A DNA stretch of 64,000 bases from Bradyrhizobium sp. Ash2021. GTDB taxonomy: Bacteria; Pseudomonadota; Alphaproteobacteria; Rhizobiales; Xanthobacteraceae. The notes beneath the pieces were generated by a model. That model was not told the origin of the DNA, ran no database searches, and saw only the letters and a list, made by a program, of their open reading frames with translations. Position numbers and translations under genes: made by a program. Where the stretch lies: positions 2,648,501 to 2,712,500 of the forward strand of contig NZ_CP100604.1 of NCBI RefSeq assembly GCF_031202265.1. The letters run 5' to 3'. Of the stretch, positions 54,518-63,151 are shown piece by piece; within the stretch, counting starts at the first letter, position 1, and every line of letters begins with the position of its first letter.

Positions 54518-56080
54518 TTACCACAAGCCCTGTTGTCCCTGACGATAGTACTGGCCGCCGCGCGGGCGCGTAGTGCCAGGTTGGGGGTTCCAATCGCGCT
54601 GGAAATTGAAGAAGCCGAAGCCGAGGCCGTTGTCGCCCCCGACGTCGCCGCTCGCAACGAATTCTTCGGACGTAGGCCGGCGCGTCACGAAGCCGCCCTG
54701 GGGCTGGTTGTTCAGCACCGCGACGAATTCGGTGCGATAGTTGGTCTCGCGGCTCAACGGCTCGTCCGAGATGACGATCGAGGACCGCGGCAATGCGGTC
54801 GGCGCGATGCGATCGAGCACATCCTGCGGGATGGTGATGCGGTCGAGCGCGTCCCTGGCATTGTCCCCGTTGTCGATCGTGACCGCGGTCCAGCGCAGGC
54901 CCGTGTCGTTGCGCGCCACCGCCGTGAACACATGCGTGCCGATCGGCTTTTCGGGATTGCGGATCGTGACCGGAACCTCGATGGTCGCATCGAACACCTC
55001 GCCGCCGTCCGGCCACTGCTTATGCGTGTTGCGCCGCACGTAAAGCTTCTGCGTCGCGCGGCTGATGAAGATCGACGCCGGCTCAAGCGCGAGCTTCGCC
55101 TCGCTTGCCGCCTTGGCGGTGTCGGCCTTCCTCGTCTGGGCTGCCTTGGCCGCTTCCTTTGCTGCGGCGGCTGCGTCGGGCTTCGATTTCGCGTCGGCCC
55201 TGGCGGTGTCGAGCTGGGTCCCCAGGTCCGCGGCCTTGGCGGCGGCCTTTTGCTTGAGGTCCTCGGCCCGCGCCCTGGCCTCGTCCGTCCTGGCGGCGGC
55301 GAGCGCCTTGCCGGCGTAGGCGAGCTCGGCGTCGGCGCGGGTCTTCTGTCCCTCCAGCTTGCGCAGCGACGCCGTCAGCAAAGCCGTCTCGCGCGCCGCA
55401 GACGCTGCGGCTTTCTTCGCCTCGTCGGCCGTCCTGGCAGCCTCGGCCGCCTCGCGGGTGAGCGCCTCGGCCCTGGCCGGTGCGGCCGCGATGGCCTCCG
55501 CCTTCGGCACCAACAGCGCCGGATGCGAGAACTCGACCGGCTCGGCGTCACCAGGCGAGATGATCACGCGCATCCCGATCCAAGTCTTTTCGAACAGGTT
55601 CTCGGCAAAGCCATAGGGCATCCGCACGCAGCCGTGCGAGGCGGCATATCCGGGCAGCGGCCCGCCGTGCAGTGCGATGCCGTTCCAGGTGATGCGCTGC
55701 ATGTTCGGCATCCAGGCATCGTCATAGAGGCTCGAGTGGTGGTCTTTGTCCTTCTCGATGAGGGCGAAGACGCCGGCTGGCGTCTCGCGTCCCGTGGTGC
55801 CGGTCGACACCGGCGCGCGCAGGATCCAGCCGTCGGCATCGTAGAAAGTGACCTGCTGGCTCTTGATCGACACGATCGCCATAATCGGCTCGCCGGCATC
55901 GCGCGGCGCCGTCGCTTCGGTGGCGGCCGCGGGGCGCTTCGCCGCGTCGGCGGGCGACGGCACAGTCAGCGCCGTCAGTGCGGCGATCGCCGCGAGCGTC
56001 ACAATGGCGAGAGGGCCCCCAAGAGAACCCCAGCGCCGCATCGCCACGGTGGTTCGCGCTGTCGTAAACCGATTTACCAT
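54518..56080 (-). CDS. L,D-transpeptidase with second degenerate domain
   Basis: 520 residues. N-terminal signal anchor (LAIVTLAAIAALTALTVPSP), then a YkuD domain (about 62-180) with catalytic His138, His149 and Cys151 in HGGPLPGYAASHGCVRMP. A 150-residue Ala/Lys/Glu-rich coiled-coil stretch (about 195-335) follows. A C-terminal region (about 335-470) begins like a second YkuD domain (ASIFISRATQKLYVRRN) but lacks the HxxxxHGCxR core. The last 50 residues are Gly/Gln/Arg-rich. It cross-links peptidoglycan or attaches proteins to it; the coiled coil may span the periplasm. Confidence 0.88.
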   Translation of the reverse strand: MVNRFTTARTTVAMRRWGSLGGPLAIVTLAAIAALTALTVPSPADAAKRPAAATEATAPRDAGEPIMAIVSIKSQQVTFYDADGWILRAPVSTGTTGRETPAGVFALIEKDKDHHSSLYDDAWMPNMQRITWNGIALHGGPLPGYAASHGCVRMPYGFAENLFEKTWIGMRVIISPGDAEPVEFSHPALLVPKAEAIAAAPARAEALTREAAEAARTADEAKKAAASAARETALLTASLRKLEGQKTRADAELAYAGKALAAARTDEARARAEDLKQKAAAKAADLGTQLDTARADAKSKPDAAAAAKEAAKAAQTRKADTAKAASEAKLALEPASIFISRATQKLYVRRNTHKQWPDGGEVFDATIEVPVTIRNPEKPIGTHVFTAVARNDTGLRWTAVTIDNGDNARDALDRITIPQDVLDRIAPTALPRSSIVISDEPLSRETNYRTEFVAVLNNQPQGGFVTRRPTSEEFVASGDVGGDNGLGFGFFNFQRDWNPQPGTTRPRGGQYYRQGQQGLW

Positions 56081-56565
56081 GCCATGCCCCGGTTGAAATG
56101 CCTGTCCGCGCTTGCGTCGATCAAGTGTCAGATCGCGACTTTTGGATCAACTAACTGCCACCACCATCCCCGCCGCCAATTCGCTCCTGGGGACTATCGG
56201 CACGTTCCAGTGCTATTCTCATATACGACAGCCCGCGCAGGAGAAAGGCCGGCTCGCGGCCGAAATTGGCACGAAGCTGCCAATCCGGAATGTCCGCAAT
56301 CCGGTCGCTACCGGGGGAAACCCGGACACGGCCCGAAAGTTCGATTCGGTAGCGTTTGACCCTTACCGGAAGTCGGGTCTTTGAAGCCATTTGCTTCAGG
56401 CATCCCCGTCAGGCTCTGATCCCATGGCGGGCTGGATAGCACCGGACCATAGTGGTCGAGTTGAACTCTGTAGGCTGCGCTTCCGCAGAAATCACTCGAA
56501 AGGCCGTGCGAGTGTTGTTCGCTCGTCACATTTTCCGGGAAGGCGGTGATCAGTACAACGGACGA
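56081..56565. other. Intergenic stretch without recognised gene
   Basis: 485 bp containing no convincing coding frame. An imperfect inverted element ACCGGGGGAAACCCGG (about 56311-56326) and a CGGAAGTCGGGTC fragment are the only structure noticed. It should contain the L,D-transpeptidase promoter (minus strand) near 56090-56160. Confidence 0.4.
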
Positions 56566-56850
56566 TCAACCGCAAACCTCGACGCGGCGGTATACCCAGC
56601 CGAAGCCGTCCCAGTAGCGTTCGCGAACGAACCGGCACACGGGCTCTTCGACGTATACCGGCGCCGGCGCATAGTAGACCGGCGGCGGAGCAGGGCGTGA
56701 CGCCAGAGCCCCACCGAGCAATGCACCGCCGATAAGTCCGCCTACGACGCCAGCGGCGATTTGACCGTTCTCTGCCGTCGCCGGTCCTGGCGACAAAAAG
56801 GTGGCTGCGGCTACTGCCACAACTCCGACAGCTGAAGCGATATTGCGCAT
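56566..56850 (-). CDS. Small exported Gly-rich protein
   Basis: 94 residues with a signal peptide (VGVVAVAAATFLSPGPATA|EN). A glycine-zipper-like hydrophobic segment follows (AAGVVGGLIGGALLGGALAS), then a Pro/Tyr-rich stretch PAPPPVYYAPAPVYVEEPVC and a C-terminal VCRFVRERYWDGFGWVYRRV with two Cys. This layout is common among small envelope proteins of Rhizobiales. Met at 56850 has AAGGGG upstream. Function unknown. Confidence 0.7.
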   Translation of the reverse strand: MRNIASAVGVVAVAAATFLSPGPATAENGQIAAGVVGGLIGGALLGGALASRPAPPPVYYAPAPVYVEEPVCRFVRERYWDGFGWVYRRVEVCG

Positions 56851-57042
56851 AATATGCCCCTTCAAACCGAGAAATCCTCGTTTGTCGACTTCTACCGATC
56901 ATACATCTCGCGACTAACGTTTTCTTAATTCTGCGGGGCGGCACAAATTTTTTGTACCAAGACCTGTCTACTATGCGATCCTGTTACGTTGGCACCGCCA
57001 GATGCGGTTATCCTCCGCAACCCAATGCCGCTCGTGGCCGAA

Positions 57043-57210
57043 TTAGGAACAACACCCCGCGGCGCTCGGCTCGCCGGCTCGCTGGGCCTGAATCGGTCGG
57101 CACGGCACCGAGCCGTAGGAACAGAACACACAACAATCGCCCGTTTTAGGCTTTAGCTTGGTGCCGCAGCCGGTGCATTCATAGAAGAACTGGCATGCAT
57201 CGGTCGGCAT
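57043..57210 (-). CDS. Cys-rich GDCCVFCSYG small protein
   Basis: 55 residues, below common ORF length limits. It begins MPTDACQFFYECTGCGTKLK and continues through GDCCVFCSYGSVPC, ending with GCC before the last Ser. Nine of 55 residues are Cys, in pairs suited to one or two zinc sites. I recall near-identical small proteins in Bradyrhizobium and other proteobacteria, often near mercury or heavy-metal genes or mobile DNA. ATG 57210 is preceded by GGAG six bases away. No metal-resistance gene is adjacent here. Confidence 0.75.
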   Translation of the reverse strand: MPTDACQFFYECTGCGTKLKPKTGDCCVFCSYGSVPCRPIQAQRAGEPSAAGCCS

Positions 57211-57332
57211 GGTCTCCGTTTTCGCAAGGCGCGGCCCGATGACAGGCTCCGGCGTAACTTACCATCCCAGCGCGGCAATGGCCGCGCGCCGCTTTCGCGG
57301 ATGATGACGTCAACGGGACAGGGCGAGAAAGA

Positions 57333-60300
57333 CTACGCCACGTTCTGATCGAGGATCTTCACCGCGTCATCGAGGCCGACCGAGACCAGTTGCGAGACGC
57401 CGCGCTCGGCCATGGTGACGCCGTACAACCGGTTCATCCGCGCCATCGTGATCGGATTGTGGGTGATGATGATGAAGCGCGTATCGGTCGACGAAGTCAT
57501 CTCGTGCAGCAGATTGCAGAACCGCTCGACGTTGTGGTCGTCCAGCGGCGCGTCGACTTCGTCCAGCACGCAGATCGGCGACGGGTTGGTGAGGAACACC
57601 GCGAAAATCAGCGCCAGCGCGGTCAGCGCCTGCTCGCCGCCGGAGAGCAGCGACAGCGTCTGCGGCTTCTTGCCGGGCGGCTTTGCGATGATCTCTAGGC
57701 CGGCTTCCAGCGGATCGTCGCTCTCGATCAGATGAAGGGCTGCTTCGCCGCCGCCGAACAGTTCGACGAACAGCCGCTTGAAGTGCTCGTTGACGGTCTC
57801 GAACGAGGTCAACAGCCGCTCGCGCGCCTCGCGGTTGAGGCTCTGGATGCCCTGGCGCAAGCGCTTGATGGCTTCCACCAGATCGTCGCGCTCGGTGGTG
57901 AGTGCGGTGTGCTGGGCCTCGACCTCGCGCAGCTCTTCCTCGGCGCGCAGGTTGACGGCACCGAGCCGCTCGCGGTCGCGGCGCAGCTTTTCGAGGTTTT
58001 CCTCGATCTCGGCGAGCGGCGGCAGTTCCGCGCCCGGCTCGATCTCGGCCAGCGCGGCGACCGTGTGCGGTTCCACCTCCAGCATGTCGTGGATCTCGCG
58101 CTCGATATCGGCGAGGCGGCGTTTGGTTCCCTCCATGCGCTCTTCGGCACGGGCGCAGGCTTCGCGCGCGCTGGAGAGCGCTTCAAGGGAGATTTTGGCC
58201 GAGCGGTCGGTCTCCGCCATCACGCTTTCGGCGGCGGCCAGCGCGTCGGCGGCGACGCGGCGGGCGCTTTCGGCGGTTTCGATCTCGTTGATCAGGGCGC
58301 GGCGCTTTTGCGCAAACAGGGCCGGTGCGTCCTCGAGCTCGGCCCGCTCGGCGGTGACCTCGGTGACGCGGGCTTCGATGGTGGCGACCTGCGAGGCCGC
58401 GCTCTGCTTGCGGTTCTGCCATTCGGTGCGCTCGGCGAGGATCGCCTGCACGCGGCGGTCGGCGAGTTCGGCCTCGCGCGCCAGCGCCTGCGCTTCGGCG
58501 CGCACTTGTGCAGCGAGGCGGCGATGGCCCTCGATGTCGCTGCGGACGGCGGCCAATCTGGTCTCGGTATCGGCGCTCGGCGGCAGCTCCGCGATTGCTG
58601 CGGTGGCGTTCTCATGCGCGGCCTCGGCTTCGCTGCGATCGGCGGCGAGGCGGCTGTGGGCTTCGGTCAGCGCTGATTTGCGCGCGGCGTGGCGATTGAT
58701 CTCGCGCTCGGTCGCGGCATGACGCTCGCGCGCGGCGTCGGCTTCGCGCTGGGCGGCGCGCCACGCCTCGCGGGCGGCGGACTCGGCGGACGATGCGACC
58801 CTCAGTTCGGCTTCGGCGGTTTCCAGTGCCTGACGCTTATTGGTGGCGTCGGTGCGGGCCTGCTCGAGTTCGTGCTCGATGTCGACCAGCCGTGCGCGCT
58901 CGGCCAGACGCCGCGCCGCTCCGGTCGGCGCGTGGGCGGCGGTGACAAAGCCGTCCCAGCGCCAGACATCGCCTTCCAGTGACACCAGCCGCTGGCCGGT
59001 CTTGAGTTGCGATACCAGTTCGGCGCCGCGATCCTTGGCGACGACACCGATCTGCGCCAGACGGCGCGCCAGTTCGGTCGGCGCCTGGACGTGGTTGGCG
59101 AGACATTCGACGCCTTCCGGCAACGACGGATCCTCGCCATGTTCCCCGGCATTGGTCCAGCGCATCGGGGCGGAAGGATCGACCGGCGCGTCGAGATCGT
59201 CGCCGAGTGCGGCGCCGATCGCCTTTTCGTAGCCCTTGGCGACGGTGATGCCGTCGATGATCGGCGGCCACAGGTTCTTGGTTTCGCCATTGACGATCTT
59301 GGAAATCGTGCGCGCTTCGGTCTCCAGCCGCTGCACGCGCTTGTCGGCCTCGGCGAGGGGGCTGCGCGAAGCTTCCAGCCGCGAGCGCGCGGCGACGTGG
59401 CCGGCTTCGCTCTCCTGTGCCATGGCTTCCGACTGCGCCAGATGCTCCTGCGCGGTTTCCATGGCGCCTGCGAGTGCATCGAGGTCGCCGAGATTGCCGG
59501 TTTCGTCGCTAAGCTTCTGCTCGTCGGCCTGGACGTTGGCGAGTTCCTGATCGAGCCGCGCCAGCCGGTCGCGATGGGTGCGCACCCCGGCCTCGAGCTG
59601 GTTGCGCCTGGCGGTCAAGTCGGCGAGCACGGTCGTCAGTTCGCCGAACATGCGCTCGGCGGCGGCAAGCGTCGCCTCGGCCTCGGACACCCGCTCATCG
59701 ACGCCGCTGCGCTTTTCGACGCGCGACTTGATCTCTTCCTTCAGCTCGGAATCTTCGGTGTCGAGCCGCTGCAGGGCTACTTCGGCGTCCGACGTCTGCT
59801 GCTGTTCGCGGGCGACGTCGGCCGAGAACTGCGTCAGCCGCCGATCGAGCTCGGCGACGCGCTCCTTGGCGCGCTCTTCCTCGCGGTCGAGCAGCTCGCG
59901 CGCGTTGGTGAGCCGCTGCAGTCCTGCCGCGGCGCGGGCTTCGCCCTCGCGCAGCGCCGGCAGTTCGGAAGCGCGGATCGCCTGGATGCGGGCCGCCTCG
60001 GCCTGTTCGCGGGTGCGCTCGGCCATCTCGCGCACATTGAGGTCGTGGGTGCGGGCGGCTTCCGCGACGTCGGCATTGGCCTCGATCCAGCGCAGGTGGA
60101 ACAGCGTGGCCTCGGCCTTGCGCACCTTGGCGGCGACTTCGCGGAAGCGGATCGCCTGCCGCGCCTGCTTCTTCAACCCGTCCACCTGGCCCGCGAGTTG
60201 ACCGATCACGTCCTCGACGCGGGTGAGGTTGGTCTCGGCCGCCTTGAGGCGGAGTTCAGCCTCGTGGCGGCGGGCGTGCAGTCCGGCGACGCCGGCGGCG

Positions 60301-60797
60301 TCTTCCAGCACCCGGCGGCGCTGTTCGGGCTTGGCCTGAATGATCTCGCCGATCTTGCCCTGGTGAACCAGCGCCGGCGAACGAGCGCCGGTGGCTGCGT
60401 CCGCGAACAGAATCTGGACGTCACGGGCGCGCACGTCACGGCCGTTGATGCGATAGACCGAGCCCGCCTCGCGCTCGATCCGGCGCGAGATTTCCAGAAT
60501 CTCGCGATCGTTCACTGCCGCCGGCGCCGAGCGATCGGCATTGTCGATCGTCATCACCACTTCGGCGTGGTTGCGCGCCGGACGGTTGCCGGAACCGGCG
60601 AAGATCACCGCATCCATGTCGGCAGCGCGCAGCGATTTATGTGAGGTCTCGCCCATCGCCCAGCGCAGCGCCTCGACCAGATTCGATTTACCGCAGCCGT
60701 TCGGCCCGACCACACCGGTCAAGCCCGGTTCGATCATGAAATCGGTGGGCTCGACGAACGACTTGAAACCGTGAAGGCGAAGGCGCGTGAGTTTCAT
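57333..60797 (-). CDS. smc: Chromosome segregation SMC protein
   Basis: 1,154 residues with the SMC plan: Walker A GPNGCGKSN near residue 32, a long coiled coil, a hinge around 500-640, a second coiled coil, and the C-terminal ABC signature LSLLSGGEQALTALALIFAV with Walker B PICVLDEVDAPLDDHNVERF. It organises and segregates the chromosome with ScpA/ScpB. Start at Met 60797 (KLTRLRLHGFKSF is the family N-terminus). It is followed upstream on the same strand by two DsbA-like genes, an order conserved in Rhizobiales. Confidence 0.97.
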   Translation of the reverse strand: MKLTRLRLHGFKSFVEPTDFMIEPGLTGVVGPNGCGKSNLVEALRWAMGETSHKSLRAADMDAVIFAGSGNRPARNHAEVVMTIDNADRSAPAAVNDREILEISRRIEREAGSVYRINGRDVRARDVQILFADAATGARSPALVHQGKIGEIIQAKPEQRRRVLEDAAGVAGLHARRHEAELRLKAAETNLTRVEDVIGQLAGQVDGLKKQARQAIRFREVAAKVRKAEATLFHLRWIEANADVAEAARTHDLNVREMAERTREQAEAARIQAIRASELPALREGEARAAAGLQRLTNARELLDREEERAKERVAELDRRLTQFSADVAREQQQTSDAEVALQRLDTEDSELKEEIKSRVEKRSGVDERVSEAEATLAAAERMFGELTTVLADLTARRNQLEAGVRTHRDRLARLDQELANVQADEQKLSDETGNLGDLDALAGAMETAQEHLAQSEAMAQESEAGHVAARSRLEASRSPLAEADKRVQRLETEARTISKIVNGETKNLWPPIIDGITVAKGYEKAIGAALGDDLDAPVDPSAPMRWTNAGEHGEDPSLPEGVECLANHVQAPTELARRLAQIGVVAKDRGAELVSQLKTGQRLVSLEGDVWRWDGFVTAAHAPTGAARRLAERARLVDIEHELEQARTDATNKRQALETAEAELRVASSAESAAREAWRAAQREADAARERHAATEREINRHAARKSALTEAHSRLAADRSEAEAAHENATAAIAELPPSADTETRLAAVRSDIEGHRRLAAQVRAEAQALAREAELADRRVQAILAERTEWQNRKQSAASQVATIEARVTEVTAERAELEDAPALFAQKRRALINEIETAESARRVAADALAAAESVMAETDRSAKISLEALSSAREACARAEERMEGTKRRLADIEREIHDMLEVEPHTVAALAEIEPGAELPPLAEIEENLEKLRRDRERLGAVNLRAEEELREVEAQHTALTTERDDLVEAIKRLRQGIQSLNREARERLLTSFETVNEHFKRLFVELFGGGEAALHLIESDDPLEAGLEIIAKPPGKKPQTLSLLSGGEQALTALALIFAVFLTNPSPICVLDEVDAPLDDHNVERFCNLLHEMTSSTDTRFIIITHNPITMARMNRLYGVTMAERGVSQLVSVGLDDAVKILDQNVA

Positions 60798-61014
60798 GAA
60801 CACAGGTCTCTGTTGGCAGGACGCGAATCTCCCTGCCGTGACAATACCATAGAAGGCAATGTCGGTGTGTGGACGAGTCGCTCGATGCGGCTCTTATGGC
60901 TGGGGACAATGGCGAGGCTGGGGCCGAAGGGCAACCAGCGGGAAGGGCTTTTCCCAAGGGTTTTATTGTGGGTTTTGCGGGGCTTAGGGCACCGTAGAAA
61001 TGCGGCCCCGCGAA

Positions 61015-61668
61015 TCAGGTTTTCAACAGCGATTTTATCCGCTGGTCGAACTCTTCGAAGCTGGTTTCACCGACGATCACCTGACCATTGAGGAAAAAGG
61101 TCGGCGTGCCATCGACCTTCAGCACATCCTCGGCGTATTTCTGGACGGCGGCGATCTTGTCCTGCATCGCCTGGTCCTTCAGGCAATCCTCGACCGCCTG
61201 AACGCTGAGCCCGGCCTGCCGCCCGATCAGCTTCAGCGTGTCGCCGGTCTTTTCGACCAACTGGTCCTGTTGCCGGAACATGATGTCGACGACGGCGAAG
61301 TACTTCACTGCATCGTCCCCGGCGATGTTGCGCGCCAGCATCTCGCACGCCAGGTCCTTGATGTTCAGCGGGAAATTGCGGAACATGTAACGCACCTTGC
61401 CGGTGTCGACATATTCCGACTTGATCTTCGGAAACACGTCCTTGCTGAACTTGGCGCAATGCGGGCAGGTCGGCGCCCCATATTCGACGATCGCGACCTT
61501 TGCATCGGCGGGACCGAGCGCCATGTCCGGCAGCGATTGCGGCCTGGTGACGTCGTCCGCGCTGGCCGCCATCGCTTCCGCGATCAGGCGCAGTGGCGAC
61601 AGACCCGCGAGCGCGGCAAGTCCGGTCAGCGACAAAGCGGTGGTGAAGGCGCGGCGGGTGACGAGCAA
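61015..61668 (-). CDS. DsbA-family thiol:disulfide oxidoreductase (paralogue 1)
   Basis: 217 residues. A twin-arginine-like signal (TRRAFTTALSLTGLAALAGL), then the thioredoxin fold with active site CPHC at 68-71. The cis-Pro loop is GTPTFFLNG, and the helical insertion (QDQLVEKTGDTLKLIGRQAG) lies between. It acts in the periplasm as an oxidase or, as a BdbD/DsbA-type protein, in cytochrome or envelope protein maturation. It is one of two tandem copies; the gap to the upstream copy is 23 bp. Confidence 0.93.
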   Translation of the reverse strand: MLVTRRAFTTALSLTGLAALAGLSPLRLIAEAMAASADDVTRPQSLPDMALGPADAKVAIVEYGAPTCPHCAKFSKDVFPKIKSEYVDTGKVRYMFRNFPLNIKDLACEMLARNIAGDDAVKYFAVVDIMFRQQDQLVEKTGDTLKLIGRQAGLSVQAVEDCLKDQAMQDKIAAVQKYAEDVLKVDGTPTFFLNGQVIVGETSFEEFDQRIKSLLKT

Positions 61669-61691
61669 CGGCCTGCTCCTTAAGTGATCGA

Positions 61692-62348
61692 TCAGCTCTT
61701 CAAGAGCGCCTTGATCTTCTTGTCGAACTCCTCGAACGAGGTTTCGCCCTTGACCATCTCGCCATTGATGAAGAAGGTCGGCGTCGAATTGACCTTCAGC
61801 ACCTCATTAGCGAACTTCTGATCGGCAGCGATCTTGTCGAGCAGCGCCTGATCCTTCAGGCAATCTTCCACCGCCTGCTGGGTGAGGCCGGCCTGCTTGC
61901 CGATCCGCGTCAGCGTCTCCGTGGTGTTCTTCACAACCCATTCGCTCTGCTGCTTGAACAGCAGGTCGATAACGGCGAAATATTTCGGCGCGTCGTCCTT
62001 GGCGATGCAGCGCGCCAGCATCGAACCGGCCGCTGCCTTGATGTCCAGCGGGAATTCGCGGAACACGTAGCGGATTTTGCCGCTGTCGATATATTCCGAC
62101 TTGATCTTCGGAAAAACCGTCTCGTTGAAATTCGCGCAATGCGGGCAGGTCATCGAGGCGTATTCGGTGATGGTCACCGTGGCGTTGGCCGGGCCAAGGC
62201 CCATGTCCGGCAGCGATTGCGGCTTGGCGACGTCGGCGGCGCTTTGCGCCATCGCTTGCGTGATCAGCCGCAGTGGCGAGAACCCGGCGAGAGCGGCAAG
62301 CCCGGTCAGCGACAGGGCGGCGGTGAAGGCGCGGCGGGTGATGATCAA
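61692..62348 (-). CDS. DsbA-family thiol:disulfide oxidoreductase (paralogue 2)
   Basis: 218 residues, closely similar to paralogue 1 along the entire length. It has the same Tat-like signal (TRRAFTAALSLTGLAALAGF), CPHC at 68-71, and GTPTFFING. First of the tandem pair, so it is probably the promoter-proximal gene. The duplication is clearly recent enough that most positions are unchanged, but the regions between residues 60-90 and 125-150 differ, which may give different partners. Confidence 0.93.
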   Translation of the reverse strand: MIITRRAFTAALSLTGLAALAGFSPLRLITQAMAQSAADVAKPQSLPDMGLGPANATVTITEYASMTCPHCANFNETVFPKIKSEYIDSGKIRYVFREFPLDIKAAAGSMLARCIAKDDAPKYFAVIDLLFKQQSEWVVKNTTETLTRIGKQAGLTQQAVEDCLKDQALLDKIAADQKFANEVLKVNSTPTFFINGEMVKGETSFEEFDKKIKALLKS

Positions 62349-62467
62349 GGTCTGCTCCCGGGAATTGGCGCGTTCACGCCTGAAGAGGTCTTAAAAAGAA
62401 GCCTTCGCTAGCTTGAAACGATAATTGTGGCAATGGCGGGTTGCGGCAGTCTGTCCGCGCCGCAGCC

Positions 62468-62947
62468 TCAATTTCGCTTGATCGAGGCGCCCAGCCGCGC
62501 CAGTGCGGCGCGCAAGTCCTCGTCCTCGACCGCGGACAGGGTTTCGGCCACCTTCGCCACCGATTTCGGGTCCGGCGCGCGGCGCGGCGGAGGCCGCTCC
62601 CGGCGCGACAACGGCGCCTGGCGCAGCGCCAGCCTTCCTACCGCGCTCCAGCCGAAGAAGCGATTGACGCGCTGCAGGATGACGTCCGAGGAGTGCTGGA
62701 TTTCCAGCGCCATCGGGCCCTCCACCCGCAGCACCAGCGTCGCCGGTTCCTGCGGCTGCCCCTCCACCGGCCGCGGCCACTGCATCTTCAGCGGCTCGGA
62801 ATGGGCAGCGATCTCGGCTCCGGCGATCGCCGCCCAGCGGGTCACCAGCTCGCGCGCGGCAAAGCCCTGCTTGGCATAGGCATCGGAAAACACGTCGCTG
62901 AGCAGGACGGAAAGCGGCTTAGCGCTGATCGGACCGGGTTTTGCCAT
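62468..62947 (-). CDS. DUF721 / DciA-like protein
   Basis: 159 residues. The DUF721 core is visible as LVTRWAAIAGAEIAAHSEPL, LVLRVEGPMALEIQHSSDVI and LQRVNRFFGWSAVGRL. DciA proteins load the replicative helicase where DnaC is absent. The C-terminal half is charged and disordered (RREPPPRR-like RRERPPPRRAPDPK) and ends ALARLGASIKRN. Start at Met 62947 (MAKPGPISAKPLSVLLSD). It lies divergent from mutY and upstream of the dsbA pair. Confidence 0.88.
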   Translation of the reverse strand: MAKPGPISAKPLSVLLSDVFSDAYAKQGFAARELVTRWAAIAGAEIAAHSEPLKMQWPRPVEGQPQEPATLVLRVEGPMALEIQHSSDVILQRVNRFFGWSAVGRLALRQAPLSRRERPPPRRAPDPKSVAKVAETLSAVEDEDLRAALARLGASIKRN

Positions 62948-62994
62948 GGGCGCCTTATAGCACCTCGCGTAGCGTAGACGGAACCATCTCAACC

Positions 62995-63119
62995 GTCATG
63001 GCCGGGCATAGCCGTCCGAAGGACGGCGTCGCTTCCGCTCGCCTATGCCCGGCCATCCACGTCTACCCGCGCGAAGAAGAAAGACGTGGATGCCCGCGAC
63101 AAGCGCGGGCATGACGTGG
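62995..63119. repeat. Dispersed intergenic inverted repeat (GGCCGGGCATAG type)
   Basis: CGTCATGGCCGGGCATAGCC at the left, inner CTATGCCCGGCCATCCACGT, and a right unit CACGTCT...AGACGTGGATGCC with CGCGGGCATGACG. Two hairpins in tandem, with outer ends CGTCATG/CATGACG. It fills the divergent gap before mutY. Confidence 0.8.
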
Positions 63120-63151
63120 AGGGATTTGCGTTCCAACACTAGAGTGCCTTG

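Noticed and set aside
59007..60644. 545-codon frame antisense to smc
   Set aside because: Shadow of the coiled-coil region of smc, which has strong codon bias.
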